Source: Evansella cellulosilytica DSM 2522
GTDB taxonomy: Bacteria; Bacillota; Bacilli; Bacillales; Salisediminibacteriaceae
Length of the DNA stretch: 64,000 nt
Assembly: GCF_000177235.2 (NCBI RefSeq)
Contig: NC_014829.1
Coordinates: forward strand, 2,294,001 to 2,358,000
Direction of reading: 5' to 3'
Each line of letters opens with the position of its first letter. Position 1 is the stretch's first letter. Below, in pieces: positions 35,839 to 44,688 of the stretch. Below the pieces are notes generated by a model. It was not told the origin of the DNA. It made no database searches and saw only the letters and a list, made by a program, of their open reading frames with translations. The translations under genes were made by a program, and so were the position numbers.

Positions 35839-36993
35839 ATGAAGTTAATATTAAAATTACTTTTAGGAATTATAGCTGGTATTGTTATTGGTCTAATTAA
35901 TTTTACTTTTATTACGCAGCTTTTTGTAACCTTAAAAGATATCTTTGGACAGTTTATTGGTTTTATCATCCCATTTATCATTTTCTTTTTTATCGCTTCT
36001 GGAATAGCAAAACTTGGTCAACATTCAGGAAAAATAGTTGGGTTAACAGTTGGAACCGCTTATTTATCTACTTTTTTAGCTGGAATACTTGCATTTCTCG
36101 TTGCTATTTCTGTAATTCCACTATTGAATGCTACTGAAAGTACTATTCCTGAAGAGGCGAGTATTGGAGGATTCTTTAGTCTAGAAATCGCCCCATTAAT
36201 GGGGGTAATAACCGCACTAGTAATGGCTTTCCTATTTGGTATTGGAATTGCGAAAACAAATAGTAGCACATTACAAAAAGTTGTCGATGAAGGAAAAAAC
36301 ATTATTGAATTAGCCATTAAAAAAATTATCATTCCGTTGTTACCTTTTTATATCGGCGGTATTTTTGTTCAGTTAGCTGCTGAAGGTACTGTCTTTGAAA
36401 CATTAAAAGTGTTTGCAGTAGTATTAGTTGTTGTCATTATGACTCATTGGGTTTGGTTACTTGTGCAATATGTTACAGCTGGGTCTATTACGAAACGCAA
36501 CCCATTCTCATTATTAAAAACAATGCTGCCAGCTTATTTTACCGCATTAGGTACAATGAGTAGCGCTGCAACAATTCCAGTGACACTAAAACAAGTAAAG
36601 GAAAATGATGTAGATGACGATGTCGCAAACTTTGGTGTACCTTTATGTGCTACGATCCATTTATCAGGAAGTGTTATTACTATCGTTTCCTGTGCCGTTG
36701 CGGTAATCGTCGTGTTAAATGGCTCTGCAGTGCCAAGTTTTATAGAGATGCTTCCTGTTATTGCGATGCTAGGTATTATAATGATTGCAGCGCCAGGAGT
36801 TCCAGGTGGAGCTATTATGGCAGCTCTTGGTGTTTTAACATCGATGCTCGGATTTAATGAAGTGGCAATCGGATTAATGATTGCGTTGTATATGGCACAA
36901 GATAGTTTTGGAACAGCTACGAATGTAACAGGGGATGGGGCAATCAATTTAATTATTAATCGATTTGTAAAAAATAAGAATGCCGTTGATTAA
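35839..36993 (+). CDS. Dicarboxylate/amino acid:cation symporter
   Basis: A 384-residue transporter of the DAACS (Glt/SstT-like) family with eight or so membrane helices and two re-entrant loops. The serine-rich HP1-like stretch TALGTMSSAATIPVTLKQ and the C-terminal DSFGTATNVTGDGAIN are conserved substrate and Na-binding segments. It likely imports C4-dicarboxylates or acidic amino acids with Na or H. AGGAGGCTAGT precedes the ATG. Confidence 0.92.
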   Translation: MKLILKLLLGIIAGIVIGLINFTFITQLFVTLKDIFGQFIGFIIPFIIFFFIASGIAKLGQHSGKIVGLTVGTAYLSTFLAGILAFLVAISVIPLLNATESTIPEEASIGGFFSLEIAPLMGVITALVMAFLFGIGIAKTNSSTLQKVVDEGKNIIELAIKKIIIPLLPFYIGGIFVQLAAEGTVFETLKVFAVVLVVVIMTHWVWLLVQYVTAGSITKRNPFSLLKTMLPAYFTALGTMSSAATIPVTLKQVKENDVDDDVANFGVPLCATIHLSGSVITIVSCAVAVIVVLNGSAVPSFIEMLPVIAMLGIIMIAAPGVPGGAIMAALGVLTSMLGFNEVAIGLMIALYMAQDSFGTATNVTGDGAINLIINRFVKNKNAVD

Positions 36994-37089
36994 CTGAAGC
37001 AATTTAATAGTCATTACGACAAAAAGATAGAGGCTGTTTCAAAACTATTGGAAGTTTTTTCAATGACTCCACTCACCCCGCGACTACTA

Positions 37090-37138
37090 TAAGAAAAGAC
37101 TAAAAACGAGCTTAAAGCTCGTTTTTAGTCTTTTCTTA
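37090..37138. repeat. Perfect 24-bp inverted repeat (terminator-like)
   Basis: Arms 37090-37113 and 37115-37138 are exact complements with a single central A, read TAAGAAAAGACTAAAAACG and on. It may terminate the symporter transcript. The stem is much longer than a normal terminator and there is no separate T run. Confidence 0.85.
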
Positions 37139-37154
37139 GAAGCAGTGGAATTTC

Positions 37155-37207
37155 GCCGTAGTTCTTAAAGTACTAGTGAGTTCTCTTCTCACTAGTACGC
37201 ACGGCGG
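37155..37207. repeat. Nested hairpin (11-bp perfect inner stem, 6-bp outer stem)
   Basis: GTACTAGTGAG and CTCACTAGTAC around TTCTCTT, enclosed by CGCCGT and ACGGCG. No open frame. Together with the 24-bp inverted repeat it fills the 354-bp gap between the symporter gene and the 37348 gene. Confidence 0.75.
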
Positions 37208-37228
37208 TATTTATACTTCTCTTATAAA

Positions 37229-37332
37229 AAAACCACTTATAGTGGTCTTTAAGGGATTGCGGCGGCTACGCACATTGCTTAGAGGTTGACTCAAAAGGTA
37301 AAAAATCGCCCTTTTGAATCAACCTCTTTAAA
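37229..37332 (+). repeat. Dispersed intergenic element, copy 1
   Basis: Contains ACCACT/AGTGGT, CTTTAAGGG, GCACATTGC and a terminator-like AGGTTGACTCAAAAGG / CCTTTTGAATCAACCT stem. The same order of blocks occurs at 51320-51432. Confidence 0.65.
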
Positions 37333-37347
37333 TATGCATATCAATAA

Positions 37348-37707
37348 TCATATTTCAGACAAATGGGCATGAACATATTCAGGTAATAAATGTTTATCTT
37401 TTATAGAGTGGTTATCCTCATACGACTTATAGGAAAATAATGTTTCTCCGTTATCAAGCGCTGTTAATTCTAATATATAGTCATCATTTTTCCCCTTCGT
37501 TTCTAATTTTAATGTGATAGCCCCCAGTTTTAATACGTAAAAGTTAAAGACAAGTCCTAGAAGTGTTTTTGTTTTCTTTTTACTTTCAGGGTTAGCGATA
37601 ATTAAATTGGTTAATTCTTTCATTCTTATTGGACGTTTTTCTTCTTTTTTAAATAGATCTGATACGCTTTTACCGAGATGCTTTAGTTGATCTAAAAATT
37701 GACTCAT
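37348..37707 (-). CDS. Hypothetical protein
   Basis: A 119-residue soluble protein, basic N-terminal half (KSVSDLFKKEEKRPIRM) and beta-rich C-terminal half (KLETKGKNDDYILELTALDNGE). The start at 37707 follows GGAAGAG; the longer frame to 37749 lacks a site. No family recognised. Confidence 0.65.
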   Translation of the reverse strand: MSQFLDQLKHLGKSVSDLFKKEEKRPIRMKELTNLIIANPESKKKTKTLLGLVFNFYVLKLGAITLKLETKGKNDDYILELTALDNGETLFSYKSYEDNHSIKDKHLLPEYVHAHLSEI

Positions 37708-37864
37708 ACACACTCTTCCTTTCTTTTTAGTTAGTGTATGTACATACACTAAAAAAAATATGCAATCCTTTATTTCCTTTTAAAGGATTACATAGTAATT
37801 GATACGTCCAATCATAATAAAAATAAATGGCTGTTTACGTAAAATATGTTGCTTTTTAAAATTG

Positions 37865-38035
37865 GTGATTCGAAAGGTGGCGACTCCAGCGACGAGCGTT
37901 ACATCACGATTAAGCTTCGAGTTGTCTCGACTATACTACTCCAGAGCGTTGCATGTATAGGAGAGTCAGGTTGAGAGCTGAAGATCCATCGGGGTGGTGA
38001 GGGATAGCAATGGCTCCGTTCGTTGTAAAATTAAA
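37865..38035. other. GC-richer intergenic block with internal direct repeat
   Basis: No open frame was recognised in the 37,750-38,089 gap. The block contains ACTCCAG(N4)AGCGTTACAT-like and ACTCCAGAGCGTTGCAT sequences 55 bp apart, and GGTGGTGAGGGATAGC further on. It is richer in G+C than its surroundings. It could be a remnant repeat or an RNA; neither can be decided by eye. Confidence 0.4.
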
Positions 38036-38089
38036 ATTTATGCGAAAAGAGCCAAATAAATGATTTACTGTTGAAAGGAGAAGATATTG

Positions 38090-38224
38090 ATGGGCAGGCA
38101 AAAAAAAGGTAATGCTAACGCACAACGTAATAACAATAAAAAGAAACAAGGGAAGACAAATCATGCTTCTGAATTAGAAACGTTTGCAGAAGTAGAATCG
38201 AAGCGACGTCATGAAGATCACTAA
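38090..38224 (+). CDS. Small basic, Asn/Lys-rich protein
   Basis: A 44-residue protein (MGRQKKGNANAQRNNNKKKQ, then an acidic ELETFAEVE tail) with AAAGGAGAAG five bases upstream of the ATG. The composition recalls small spore proteins, and several ssp genes are close by, but no family is claimed. It may be co-transcribed with the DUF421 gene 21 bases downstream. Confidence 0.6.
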   Translation: MGRQKKGNANAQRNNNKKKQGKTNHASELETFAEVESKRRHEDH

Positions 38225-38245
38225 AAACATTAAGTAGGTGTAAAA

Positions 38246-38965
38246 ATGTTTGATTTTTGGACAGGCGCTGAAGGTCTTCCAGTTTATGGATTTATTATTA
38301 GAGCATGTATCGTTTACATCTATGTTTTTGTATTAATTAAAGTATTAGGACAACGCTCGATGTCTACATTAAATCCTATTGATTTTCTATTCGGTGTCAT
38401 TATTGGTGATGTGATTGGAGAACCGTTGGCTGATGGAGAAGTTCCGTTAGGTGGACCGTTAGCTGCTGCTGCATTTATAGGCGGTATACACCTATTTTTA
38501 TCATACATTTCTTTAAAAATGCCAAGGTATAGAAGAATTATTGAAGATGAACCAATTTTATTAATTGAGAAAGGGCACATTTTACACGAAGAGCTCCAAA
38601 AAGCAAAGGTTACTGTCGATTCATTGCTAATGGACTTAAGGTTTAATAATGCCATTGATTTAATGGAGGTTGACTATGCAATCCTTGAGTCAAATGGACA
38701 AATAAGTGTTATCAAAAAATCTAAATATGACTCTCTAACACCGAATGATATGGGACAATCGCCAGTTTCAAAAGGATATCCTTCTGTCATTATTGAGGAT
38801 GGTCTTATTATTGAGGCAAATTTGAAGAAGTTTCACGATAGAGCATGGTTACATCGTACGTTAAAACAACATGGATATAATGATGCTACAGAAGTGTTTT
38901 TAATGATGCTAGATAATGCTGGAAATGTATATATAAGTGGGAAAAATGAAAGCCAAACGGTTTAA
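38246..38965 (+). CDS. DUF421 (YetF-like) membrane protein
   Basis: A 239-residue protein with three N-terminal membrane helices (LPVYGFIIRACIVYIYVFVL, then LFGVIIGDVIG, then AAAAFIGGIHLFL) and a cytoplasmic alpha/beta domain. RSMSTLNPIDFLFGVIIGD is the DUF421 signature. B. subtilis has several paralogues; some act in spores or during germination. AGTAGGTG lies upstream. Confidence 0.9.
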   Translation: MFDFWTGAEGLPVYGFIIRACIVYIYVFVLIKVLGQRSMSTLNPIDFLFGVIIGDVIGEPLADGEVPLGGPLAAAAFIGGIHLFLSYISLKMPRYRRIIEDEPILLIEKGHILHEELQKAKVTVDSLLMDLRFNNAIDLMEVDYAILESNGQISVIKKSKYDSLTPNDMGQSPVSKGYPSVIIEDGLIIEANLKKFHDRAWLHRTLKQHGYNDATEVFLMMLDNAGNVYISGKNESQTV

Positions 38966-39040
38966 TTCGCCTTCAATGATGTATGAAGATAACTTTATTA
39001 GGTTAATAATGGTTATAAATACGCATTGAGGTGATGAATG

Positions 39041-39172
39041 ATGAATAAGAAGAAAATGCGATTTGATGAACTAATTAGAGCAAACAAACAAGAATTAATG
39101 AAGAATCCAAAAGAGTTGGAAAAAATTGAAGAAAGATTAGATAAGAAGCATATGGATCGACTTCTTTCGTAA
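39041..39172 (+). CDS. FbpB-like small basic protein
   Basis: A 43-residue protein (FDELIRANKQELMKNPKELEK, IEERLDKKHM) that fits the FbpB family. In B. subtilis FbpB assists the sRNA FsrA in iron sparing and is controlled by Fur. GAGGTG lies seven bases before ATG 39041. No convincing Fur box was seen. Placed between DUF421 and sspN. Confidence 0.75.
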   Translation: MNKKKMRFDELIRANKQELMKNPKELEKIEERLDKKHMDRLLS

Positions 39173-39255
39173 TGAGAGAACATAGTGTAAATTTTGTAAG
39201 CTTACATACTTGTCCTGCTTTAGGCAATATTAATTGTATGGAAGGAGGATGGGAT

Positions 39256-39399
39256 ATGGCTTCAAAATTTACGAAATTTCAAAAATTCCGACCAGACCAC
39301 CTAGGAACACAACCGAGAAAAAGTGATTCTAATAACGGGAAAAAAATGAACACGAAGGGTAACGATCACCCTGATTATATCCCACCAAAAGGAAAGTAA
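39256..39399 (+). CDS. sspN: Small acid-soluble spore protein N
   Basis: A 47-residue protein with FRPDHLGTQPRKSDSNNGKKM, matching SspN (PSHLGTKP...NKGEKM pattern). The start at 39256 has GGAAGGAGGATGGG upstream. In B. subtilis sspN is followed directly by tlp, whereas here tlp lies 8 kb away. Confidence 0.83.
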   Translation: MASKFTKFQKFRPDHLGTQPRKSDSNNGKKMNTKGNDHPDYIPPKGK

Positions 39400-39423
39400 T
39401 TAGAAGTAAATAAACGAAATAAT

Positions 39424-39464
39424 AAGGCTGGCTTATAAGGTTCTTTTACCATTAAGCCAGCCTT
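39424..39464 (+). terminator. Terminator after sspN
   Basis: AAGGCTGGCTTA / TAAGCCAGCCTT perfect 12-bp arms with an inner GGT/ACC pairing. Confidence 0.8.
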
Positions 39465-39485
39465 AAAGCTATGAGGGAGACTACA

Positions 39486-39593
39486 GTGTCATTAAAAGAC
39501 AAGCATTCATCAATTGCTGTAGAGAGAGAATACCATATTTATTATTTTGATAAAAAAAATGAAGGAAAGATTAATATAGCTTGTCAAAAATGA
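39486..39593 (+). CDS. Possible 35-residue peptide
   Basis: GTG start six bases after GAGGGAG, encoding a short polar sequence with EREYHIYYFDKK. It lies between the sspN terminator and the VanZ-like gene. Supported only by the ribosome binding site. Confidence 0.3.
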   Translation: MSLKDKHSSIAVEREYHIYYFDKKNEGKINIACQK

Positions 39594-39646
39594 ATAATCA
39601 TTAGATAATAAATGTAGTATTTAGCGCATGATTTGAGGTGTCTTAT

Positions 39647-40138
39647 TTGGGGGAGAAAACAAAAAAGCAAAAAGGATACCCATTTGCAGGATGGTTACTA
39701 TTTATTTATTTAATTGTGCTCCTGTACATCACTCTTTTTGCATGGAACTATGGTGCATCATTGGGGAATGAGGGACCAGGTGGGAGGAACTACAATTTAA
39801 GTCCTTTTTATAGTATTTACCGTATATATGAATATGGGACACTTAGCATGAAGATAAACATTTTATTAGGAAATGTTTTACTTTTTGTTCCTTTCGGGTT
39901 TTTACTCCCCTTCTTCAGGGAGAGGTTTAAAACGAGTAAGAAAGCCGTTCGTTTTATGCCGGTAGTTTTTTTAGCAACGATTTTGTCATTCTTTATTGAA
40001 ATAAACCAATTTATTTTTACACAAAGGGTGGCAAATGTAGACGATGTAATATTGAATACATCCGGTGCGGTTATTGGCTTCCTATTATATCGAGCTATTC
40101 GTGGGATTGTAACACGTACTTCAATAAGTATTAAGTAA
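39647..40138 (+). CDS. VanZ-like family membrane protein
   Basis: A 163-residue membrane protein with four helices. NYNLSPFYSIYRIYEYG, NVLLFVPFGFLLP and ANVDDVILNTSGAVIGFLL are typical of VanZ-like proteins. TTG 39647 is chosen because GAGGTG lies six bases upstream, although a GTG at 39638 is in frame. The function of the family is poorly known beyond teicoplanin resistance in enterococci. Confidence 0.87.
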   Translation: MGEKTKKQKGYPFAGWLLFIYLIVLLYITLFAWNYGASLGNEGPGGRNYNLSPFYSIYRIYEYGTLSMKINILLGNVLLFVPFGFLLPFFRERFKTSKKAVRFMPVVFLATILSFFIEINQFIFTQRVANVDDVILNTSGAVIGFLLYRAIRGIVTRTSISIK

Positions 40139-40262
40139 AACAATTCTTCTATTTGTCCTAAGATTCTTTCCTAGAAGAATTTATAATGTGAATTGTAAAT
40201 ATCGTATACCACTAATGGATTATCCTTGTCTTTACGTCAACAACGCCAATAAAAGAGATGAG

Positions 40263-40299
40263 AAAAGCAGCCTTCTATATTTCAGAAGGCTGCTTTTTT
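40263..40299. terminator. Terminator (VanZ-like and TVP38-like genes converge)
   Basis: AAAAGCAGCCTTCT / AGAAGGCTGCTTTT arms with a short loop, T-rich on both sides. The hairpin overlaps the last codons of the minus-strand gene. Confidence 0.85.
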
Positions 40300-40943
40300 C
40301 TTGTTTGTGACTCCATTTGTAAATTGATTCTTTTTGTCCAATAACGATATGCTGTATATACAATCGAGATGAAGACCCCATATATGAGAATCATATATAC
40401 AATTTCTATAGGATTTGTAACGATAGTATGACCTACTAATGCAAACAGTGTCATTGCAGGAATCTTCCCTAATCCGGATGCGATTGAATAAGAGAGAAAG
40501 GGAACTCTACTTAACGCTGCATACGCATTAATTAAAATGGAAGGGATAACAGGAATCATTCTTAAAACTGTTATACTCATAAACGCGTTACGTTCAAAGA
40601 GAACGGTTATTTTTTTTGTTATAGTATAGCGTAGCAGAATTTTATTCCCAAACTTGTCAAAGCCACCGTAACGGATCATAGCAAAAAATATCATTGATGC
40701 AAAAGTGGAACCCATCCAAATGATAAATGCACCTAATATCGGACCGTAAACGGCTCCAACTACACCGCCAACGAGTGGATATGGGATAACAGGAAATAAT
40801 GACATGAGTGTAGCGATGACAGTTGTAACAATGACATAGTCTCGTTCGTTGTTTTGAACCCAGTGTAGGAGAGGTTCATGATATAGGACGAGTAGGGCTA
40901 CGATAATGACCATTGAAAAAAGAACGAATAGTTTTCTATACAT
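40275..40943 (-). CDS. TVP38/TMEM64 family membrane protein
   Basis: A 222-residue SNARE-associated/DedA-like membrane protein with about five helices. FPVIPYPLVGGVVGAVYGPILGAFI-type sequence and FMSITVLRMIPVIPSILINAYAALS are the family hallmarks. AAGGAGTAAATG precedes the ATG. A second member of the family is encoded at 53996-54700. Confidence 0.88.
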   Translation of the reverse strand: MYRKLFVLFSMVIIVALLVLYHEPLLHWVQNNERDYVIVTTVIATLMSLFPVIPYPLVGGVVGAVYGPILGAFIIWMGSTFASMIFFAMIRYGGFDKFGNKILLRYTITKKITVLFERNAFMSITVLRMIPVIPSILINAYAALSRVPFLSYSIASGLGKIPAMTLFALVGHTIVTNPIEIVYMILIYGVFISIVYTAYRYWTKRINLQMESQTRKKQPSEI

Positions 40944-41112
40944 ACATTTACTCCTTTTTTTGTGCCAATAAAATTATACAACAGATTTAGGACAAGGTGT
41001 ACATCTTCTCGTTGACTACAAAATTTTGGGATTTCAATTTTATTTATCATGGGACATCTTCATTGAACGTAAACTTAAATGATGAAGATTAGCGGCAAAA
41101 GGGAGTGAAATC

Positions 41113-42399
41113 ATGCAAATTCACATTGTTGAATCGGGACAAAATCTTTATGGTATAGCTCAAGCATATGCTGTTTCAATGGAAGAACTGATCCAAGCAA
41201 ATGAAATTCAAGATCCAAATAATTTAGTTGTGGGTCAAAGTCTTGTTATACCTATTGTTGGCTCCTTCTATTGGGTGCGGCAAGGTGATAGCATATTTAG
41301 TATTGGTCAACGTTTCGGAGTCCCTCCACAGCAATTATCAGAAATAAACCAAATACCAATGGAATCTGCTTTACCAATTGGACTACGTATTTATATACCA
41401 CCACGGCCAAAGACGCCAGCCGAAGTAAACGCTTATATCGAACCTCTTGGTGGTGAAGTTACTAGTACACTAATTGAAGCGGCTCAAAACCGTTCTCCTT
41501 ATTTAACTTATTTAGCCCCATTTAGTTACCAGTTAAATAGAGACGGTACTTTACAAGCACCACCACTAGATAACATTCCAGCTATAGCAAATGAAAATAA
41601 TGCAGGTCTTATGATGGTTATAACGAATTTAGAGGAAGGTGCATTTAGCGAAGAAGTAGGTGCGGCCTTATTAACTAACGAAGCTGCACAAAACACGCTT
41701 TTAGATGAAATTATTAGAATTGCTAATGAAGTCGGTTATGAGGATATTCACTTTGATTTTGAATATTTACGAGTAGAAGACCGGGAACGTTATAATTTAT
41801 TTCTTCAAAAAGCAGCTACGAGACTAAGGGAACAAGGCTTACTTATTTCTACCGCATTAGCACCGAAAACAAGGGCTGATCAGCCAGGACAATGGTATGA
41901 AGCGCATGATTACCGTGCTCACGGAGAAATAGTAGACTTCGTCGTATTAATGACATACGAGTGGGGATATAGCGGTGGTCCACCAATGGCTGTATCTCCA
42001 ATAGGACCAGTTAGGGATGTCATAGAGTATGCACTAACCGAAATGCCAGCTGAAAAAATCATGATGGGGCAAAATTTATATGGATACGATTGGACCTTAC
42101 CGTTTGTACCTGGTGGTCAATATGCTGCAGCAGTGAGTCCAAATAGGGCAATCAGAATTGCCTACGAGCAAAATGTACCTATCCAATATGATACAGAAGC
42201 ACAAGCACCATTTTTTACTTACGTGGATGACAGTGGTGCAGAACATGAAGTATGGTTTGAAGATGCTAGAAGCATACAAGCAAAAATAGACCTCATAAAG
42301 GAATTAGGTTTACGAGGTATAAGCTATTGGAAGCTAGGTCTACCATTCCCACAAAATTGGTTACTGATATCCGATCAATTTGATATAAGAAAATTTTAG
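41113..42399 (+). CDS. Spore cortex-lytic GH18 glycosidase with LysM repeats (YaaH/SleL-like)
   Basis: A 428-residue enzyme. Two LysM domains occupy about residues 1-45 and 50-95 (VESGQNLYGIAQAYAV; VRQGDSIFSIGQRFGV). A GH18 barrel follows, with the catalytic DIHFDFE motif (E217). The layout is that of YaaH/SleL N-acetylglucosaminidases, which degrade cortex fragments in germination. No signal peptide, as usual for spore-coat-targeted members. GGGAGTGA lies upstream and a strong terminator downstream. Confidence 0.92.
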   Translation: MQIHIVESGQNLYGIAQAYAVSMEELIQANEIQDPNNLVVGQSLVIPIVGSFYWVRQGDSIFSIGQRFGVPPQQLSEINQIPMESALPIGLRIYIPPRPKTPAEVNAYIEPLGGEVTSTLIEAAQNRSPYLTYLAPFSYQLNRDGTLQAPPLDNIPAIANENNAGLMMVITNLEEGAFSEEVGAALLTNEAAQNTLLDEIIRIANEVGYEDIHFDFEYLRVEDRERYNLFLQKAATRLREQGLLISTALAPKTRADQPGQWYEAHDYRAHGEIVDFVVLMTYEWGYSGGPPMAVSPIGPVRDVIEYALTEMPAEKIMMGQNLYGYDWTLPFVPGGQYAAAVSPNRAIRIAYEQNVPIQYDTEAQAPFFTYVDDSGAEHEVWFEDARSIQAKIDLIKELGLRGISYWKLGLPFPQNWLLISDQFDIRKF

Positions 42400-42400
42400 A

Positions 42401-42443
42401 AAAAAGTATCAAAAGGTTCAACAATGCCTTTTGATACTTTTTA
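42401..42443 (+). terminator. Terminator after the GH18 gene
   Basis: AAAAAGTATCAAAAGG / CCTTTTGATACTTTTT perfect arms. Confidence 0.88.
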
Positions 42444-42491
42444 TTAGTTTCGCTTGTTTGTCAAATGATTGTTTATCTGAATAAAAACGTG

Positions 42492-42989
42492 CTAGATAAG
42501 CTTAGACATGTAGTATTCATCGAAGTATTCCCCATCGATGAGTAAAGAGTCCCTTTTAGTTCCTTCTATTTCAAATCCCATCTTTTTATACAGTGATAAA
42601 CCTGCTCTATTTTCGGTAACGACAGTTAATTCTAATCGATGGATATTATTCTTTTTAGACCAGCTTTCCAATGATTTGAACAATTGTGTCCCTATTCCTT
42701 TAGCCCTGAATCTATGTAATACACCCGTTACTATATAAGCTGAATGCCTATTCCTCTTAGCATTACCACCGATAACAATTATATAGCCAACAAGCTCATC
42801 CCCATGATCAGCTAATAAAATCGTTGCGTTTTCACTTTTGCTTATATTTTCAATTATTTTCATTTGTTGTTCTCGTTTTATATTCCTCTCGCCAGGCTCC
42901 CATAGCATAAATTCAGCATTTTCTTCTATTTGATTTGTTAGCTTTATAAAGGCTTCAGAATCAGTAGTCTCAATTTCTCTTATTAACAT
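42492..42989 (-). CDS. GNAT family N-acetyltransferase
   Basis: A 165-residue acetyltransferase. The acetyl-CoA binding segment is VTGVLHRFRAKGIGTQLFKSL, and ENRAGLSLYKKMGFEIEGTKRD is the C-terminal signature. It resembles small RimJ/PhnO-like GNATs; substrate unknown. GGAGGTAGACC precedes the ATG. Confidence 0.88.
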   Translation of the reverse strand: MLIREIETTDSEAFIKLTNQIEENAEFMLWEPGERNIKREQQMKIIENISKSENATILLADHGDELVGYIIVIGGNAKRNRHSAYIVTGVLHRFRAKGIGTQLFKSLESWSKKNNIHRLELTVVTENRAGLSLYKKMGFEIEGTKRDSLLIDGEYFDEYYMSKLI

Positions 42990-43316
42990 AGAAGGTCTAC
43001 CTCCATGATCATAGTTTTTGATAAATATCTAGGTTGGTGACAGATGAAGTCTCTTAAAACTATCGTATCTGTTTTGATAGGCAGTGTCACGTCATTTAAC
43101 AGCAATAATAATCGTATATGTTCATATCATAGAAAGCATCTCTGGAATTCCCTACACTTCAGCTGAAAATTTGATTGTAAAAAACAATAACATAATACAA
43201 AAAAGACTAGCCATCATCTCTATTTTCGTGTATATTTCGATTAGCGAAGGAAATTCTTCAGCAACTTGGTACAAACAGACAATTACTAAAAGTAACTAAA
43301 AAGAAGGTGAATGGGG
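42990..43316. other. Intergenic region without a supported gene
   Basis: Contains the divergent upstream regions of the GNAT and EamA genes. A 71-residue open frame at 43084-43299 has no ribosome binding site and no recognisable sequence, and is not called. No hairpin or repeat stood out. Confidence 0.4.
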
Positions 43317-44225
43317 ATGCTCAACAAAAAACCTTGGCTCATCTATTTAATGCTAGCTTTAGCAACAAGTAGCTGGGGAAGTGCGTTTATAGCAGGAAAC
43401 TATGCCACTAGGGATTTTGATCCTATCACGGTTGCCTTTTTACGTTTTTTCTTTGCGGCAATTATTTTAATTCCATTAATGCTTATAAAGGAAAAAAATC
43501 ATGTTTTACCGAAGGGGAAAGAATGGTTTTTATTAGCATCATTAGGCTTAACAGGAATAGCACTGTATAACATTTGTTTTTTTATTGCTACAAAGGAAGC
43601 ACCTATCGTAAAAAGCTCCTTATTTATCGCATCTAATCCTGTATTAATTATCATTTTATCTGGTTTTTTCTTAAAGGAAAAAATAACGTCCAGAAATATA
43701 ATTGGCTTAATCCTTGCATTAGTAGGAGCAGCTATTATTATTACAGAAGGAAATTTTATGGAAGTTATTCGGGCTGGATTTCAACCAATAGACATCGTTT
43801 TATTTATTGCAGTCATATGTTGGGCGCTATATAGTGTTTTAGGAAAGGTTGCACTTCAACGGTTTTCATCATTAGAAAGTACCACATACGCCGTCGTTTT
43901 TGGCACACTTATGTTATTGCCATTTGCAATGATCGAAGGGGAATGGAATGAGTACATACAAGCAACCACACTAACGTGGGTATCTATTCTACATATGAGT
44001 ATCATTGTTTCTGTCATAAGCTTTATTATGTATTACCAAGGAATACGTACAATTGGTGCTGCTAAAGCATCGATATTTATCAACTTAATGCCTTTGTCTG
44101 CAGTAATATTAGCTATTTTACTTTTAGATGAACCATTATTACCTATTCATATCGTTGGAGCAGCCTTCGTCTTGACGGGAGTAACGATCGGAACTAGGCC
44201 AAAACGAAAAAAAGTTAACAGTTAA
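43317..44225 (+). CDS. EamA/DMT-family transporter
   Basis: A 302-residue permease with ten membrane helices in two EamA repeats (WGSAFIAGNYATRDFDPITVAFLRF; CWALYSVLGKVALQRF). Members export metabolites such as amino acids or purines; substrate unknown. ATG 43317 is seven bases after AAGGTG; the ATG at 43311 overlaps that site. Confidence 0.9.
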   Translation: MLNKKPWLIYLMLALATSSWGSAFIAGNYATRDFDPITVAFLRFFFAAIILIPLMLIKEKNHVLPKGKEWFLLASLGLTGIALYNICFFIATKEAPIVKSSLFIASNPVLIIILSGFFLKEKITSRNIIGLILALVGAAIIITEGNFMEVIRAGFQPIDIVLFIAVICWALYSVLGKVALQRFSSLESTTYAVVFGTLMLLPFAMIEGEWNEYIQATTLTWVSILHMSIIVSVISFIMYYQGIRTIGAAKASIFINLMPLSAVILAILLLDEPLLPIHIVGAAFVLTGVTIGTRPKRKKVNS

Positions 44226-44292
44226 ATTTTCACACCCTTGTTATTTGACGAATATAATAAAAAAAACAGCTCGAATAACAGGGGGGATTGGT

Positions 44293-44511
44293 GTGCCTAC
44301 GAAAGATTATGAACGGTTCTCTGGACAAGAGCTTGAAAACTATTATAAGCGAATACAAAACTATATTGAACAAGGTTTTCGTGCAGACGGTTTAAAGGAA
44401 GAACTAGAGCTTATTTATGATGCTTTAACAAAAACTGACGATGTAAAAATAAAAGGAAAACAGAAATATTTAAAGGAAATTGAATACTATTTACGAACAA
44501 TCCGCCTATAA
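44293..44511 (+). CDS. Small hypothetical helical protein
   Basis: A 72-residue charged helical protein (PTKDYERFSGQELENYYKRI, GLKEELELIYDALTKTDD). GTG 44293 has GGGGGGATTG upstream, and the longer frame from 44245 has none. It precedes the AAA+ gene. Function unknown. Confidence 0.55.
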   Translation: MPTKDYERFSGQELENYYKRIQNYIEQGFRADGLKEELELIYDALTKTDDVKIKGKQKYLKEIEYYLRTIRL

Positions 44512-44688
44512 AAGCTGGGAATGCTATCTTCGCATGACCAGTTTTTTGCTTTTTTAGCTGTTAAACTGACATTCTATTTTCGTAATCGTACGCGTCCATA
44601 CCGTTTTCCAATGGTTATGGAAAAAAGTATATATTTTTCTTCCTTTATTAAGCTTTGGTACAATGATGTTAGAAAGCAGGTGGGACTA

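Noticed and set aside
39000-39040. Fur box upstream of the FbpB-like gene
   Set aside because: The AT-rich sequence does not match the TGATAAT-N-ATTATCA pattern well enough.
43084-43299. 71-residue open frame
   Set aside because: No ribosome binding site, no recognisable sequence and poor coding character.
44521-44688. Extended start of the tandem AAA+ protein
   Set aside because: No ribosome binding site before 44521, unusual composition, and a better GTG with AGGTGG at 44689.
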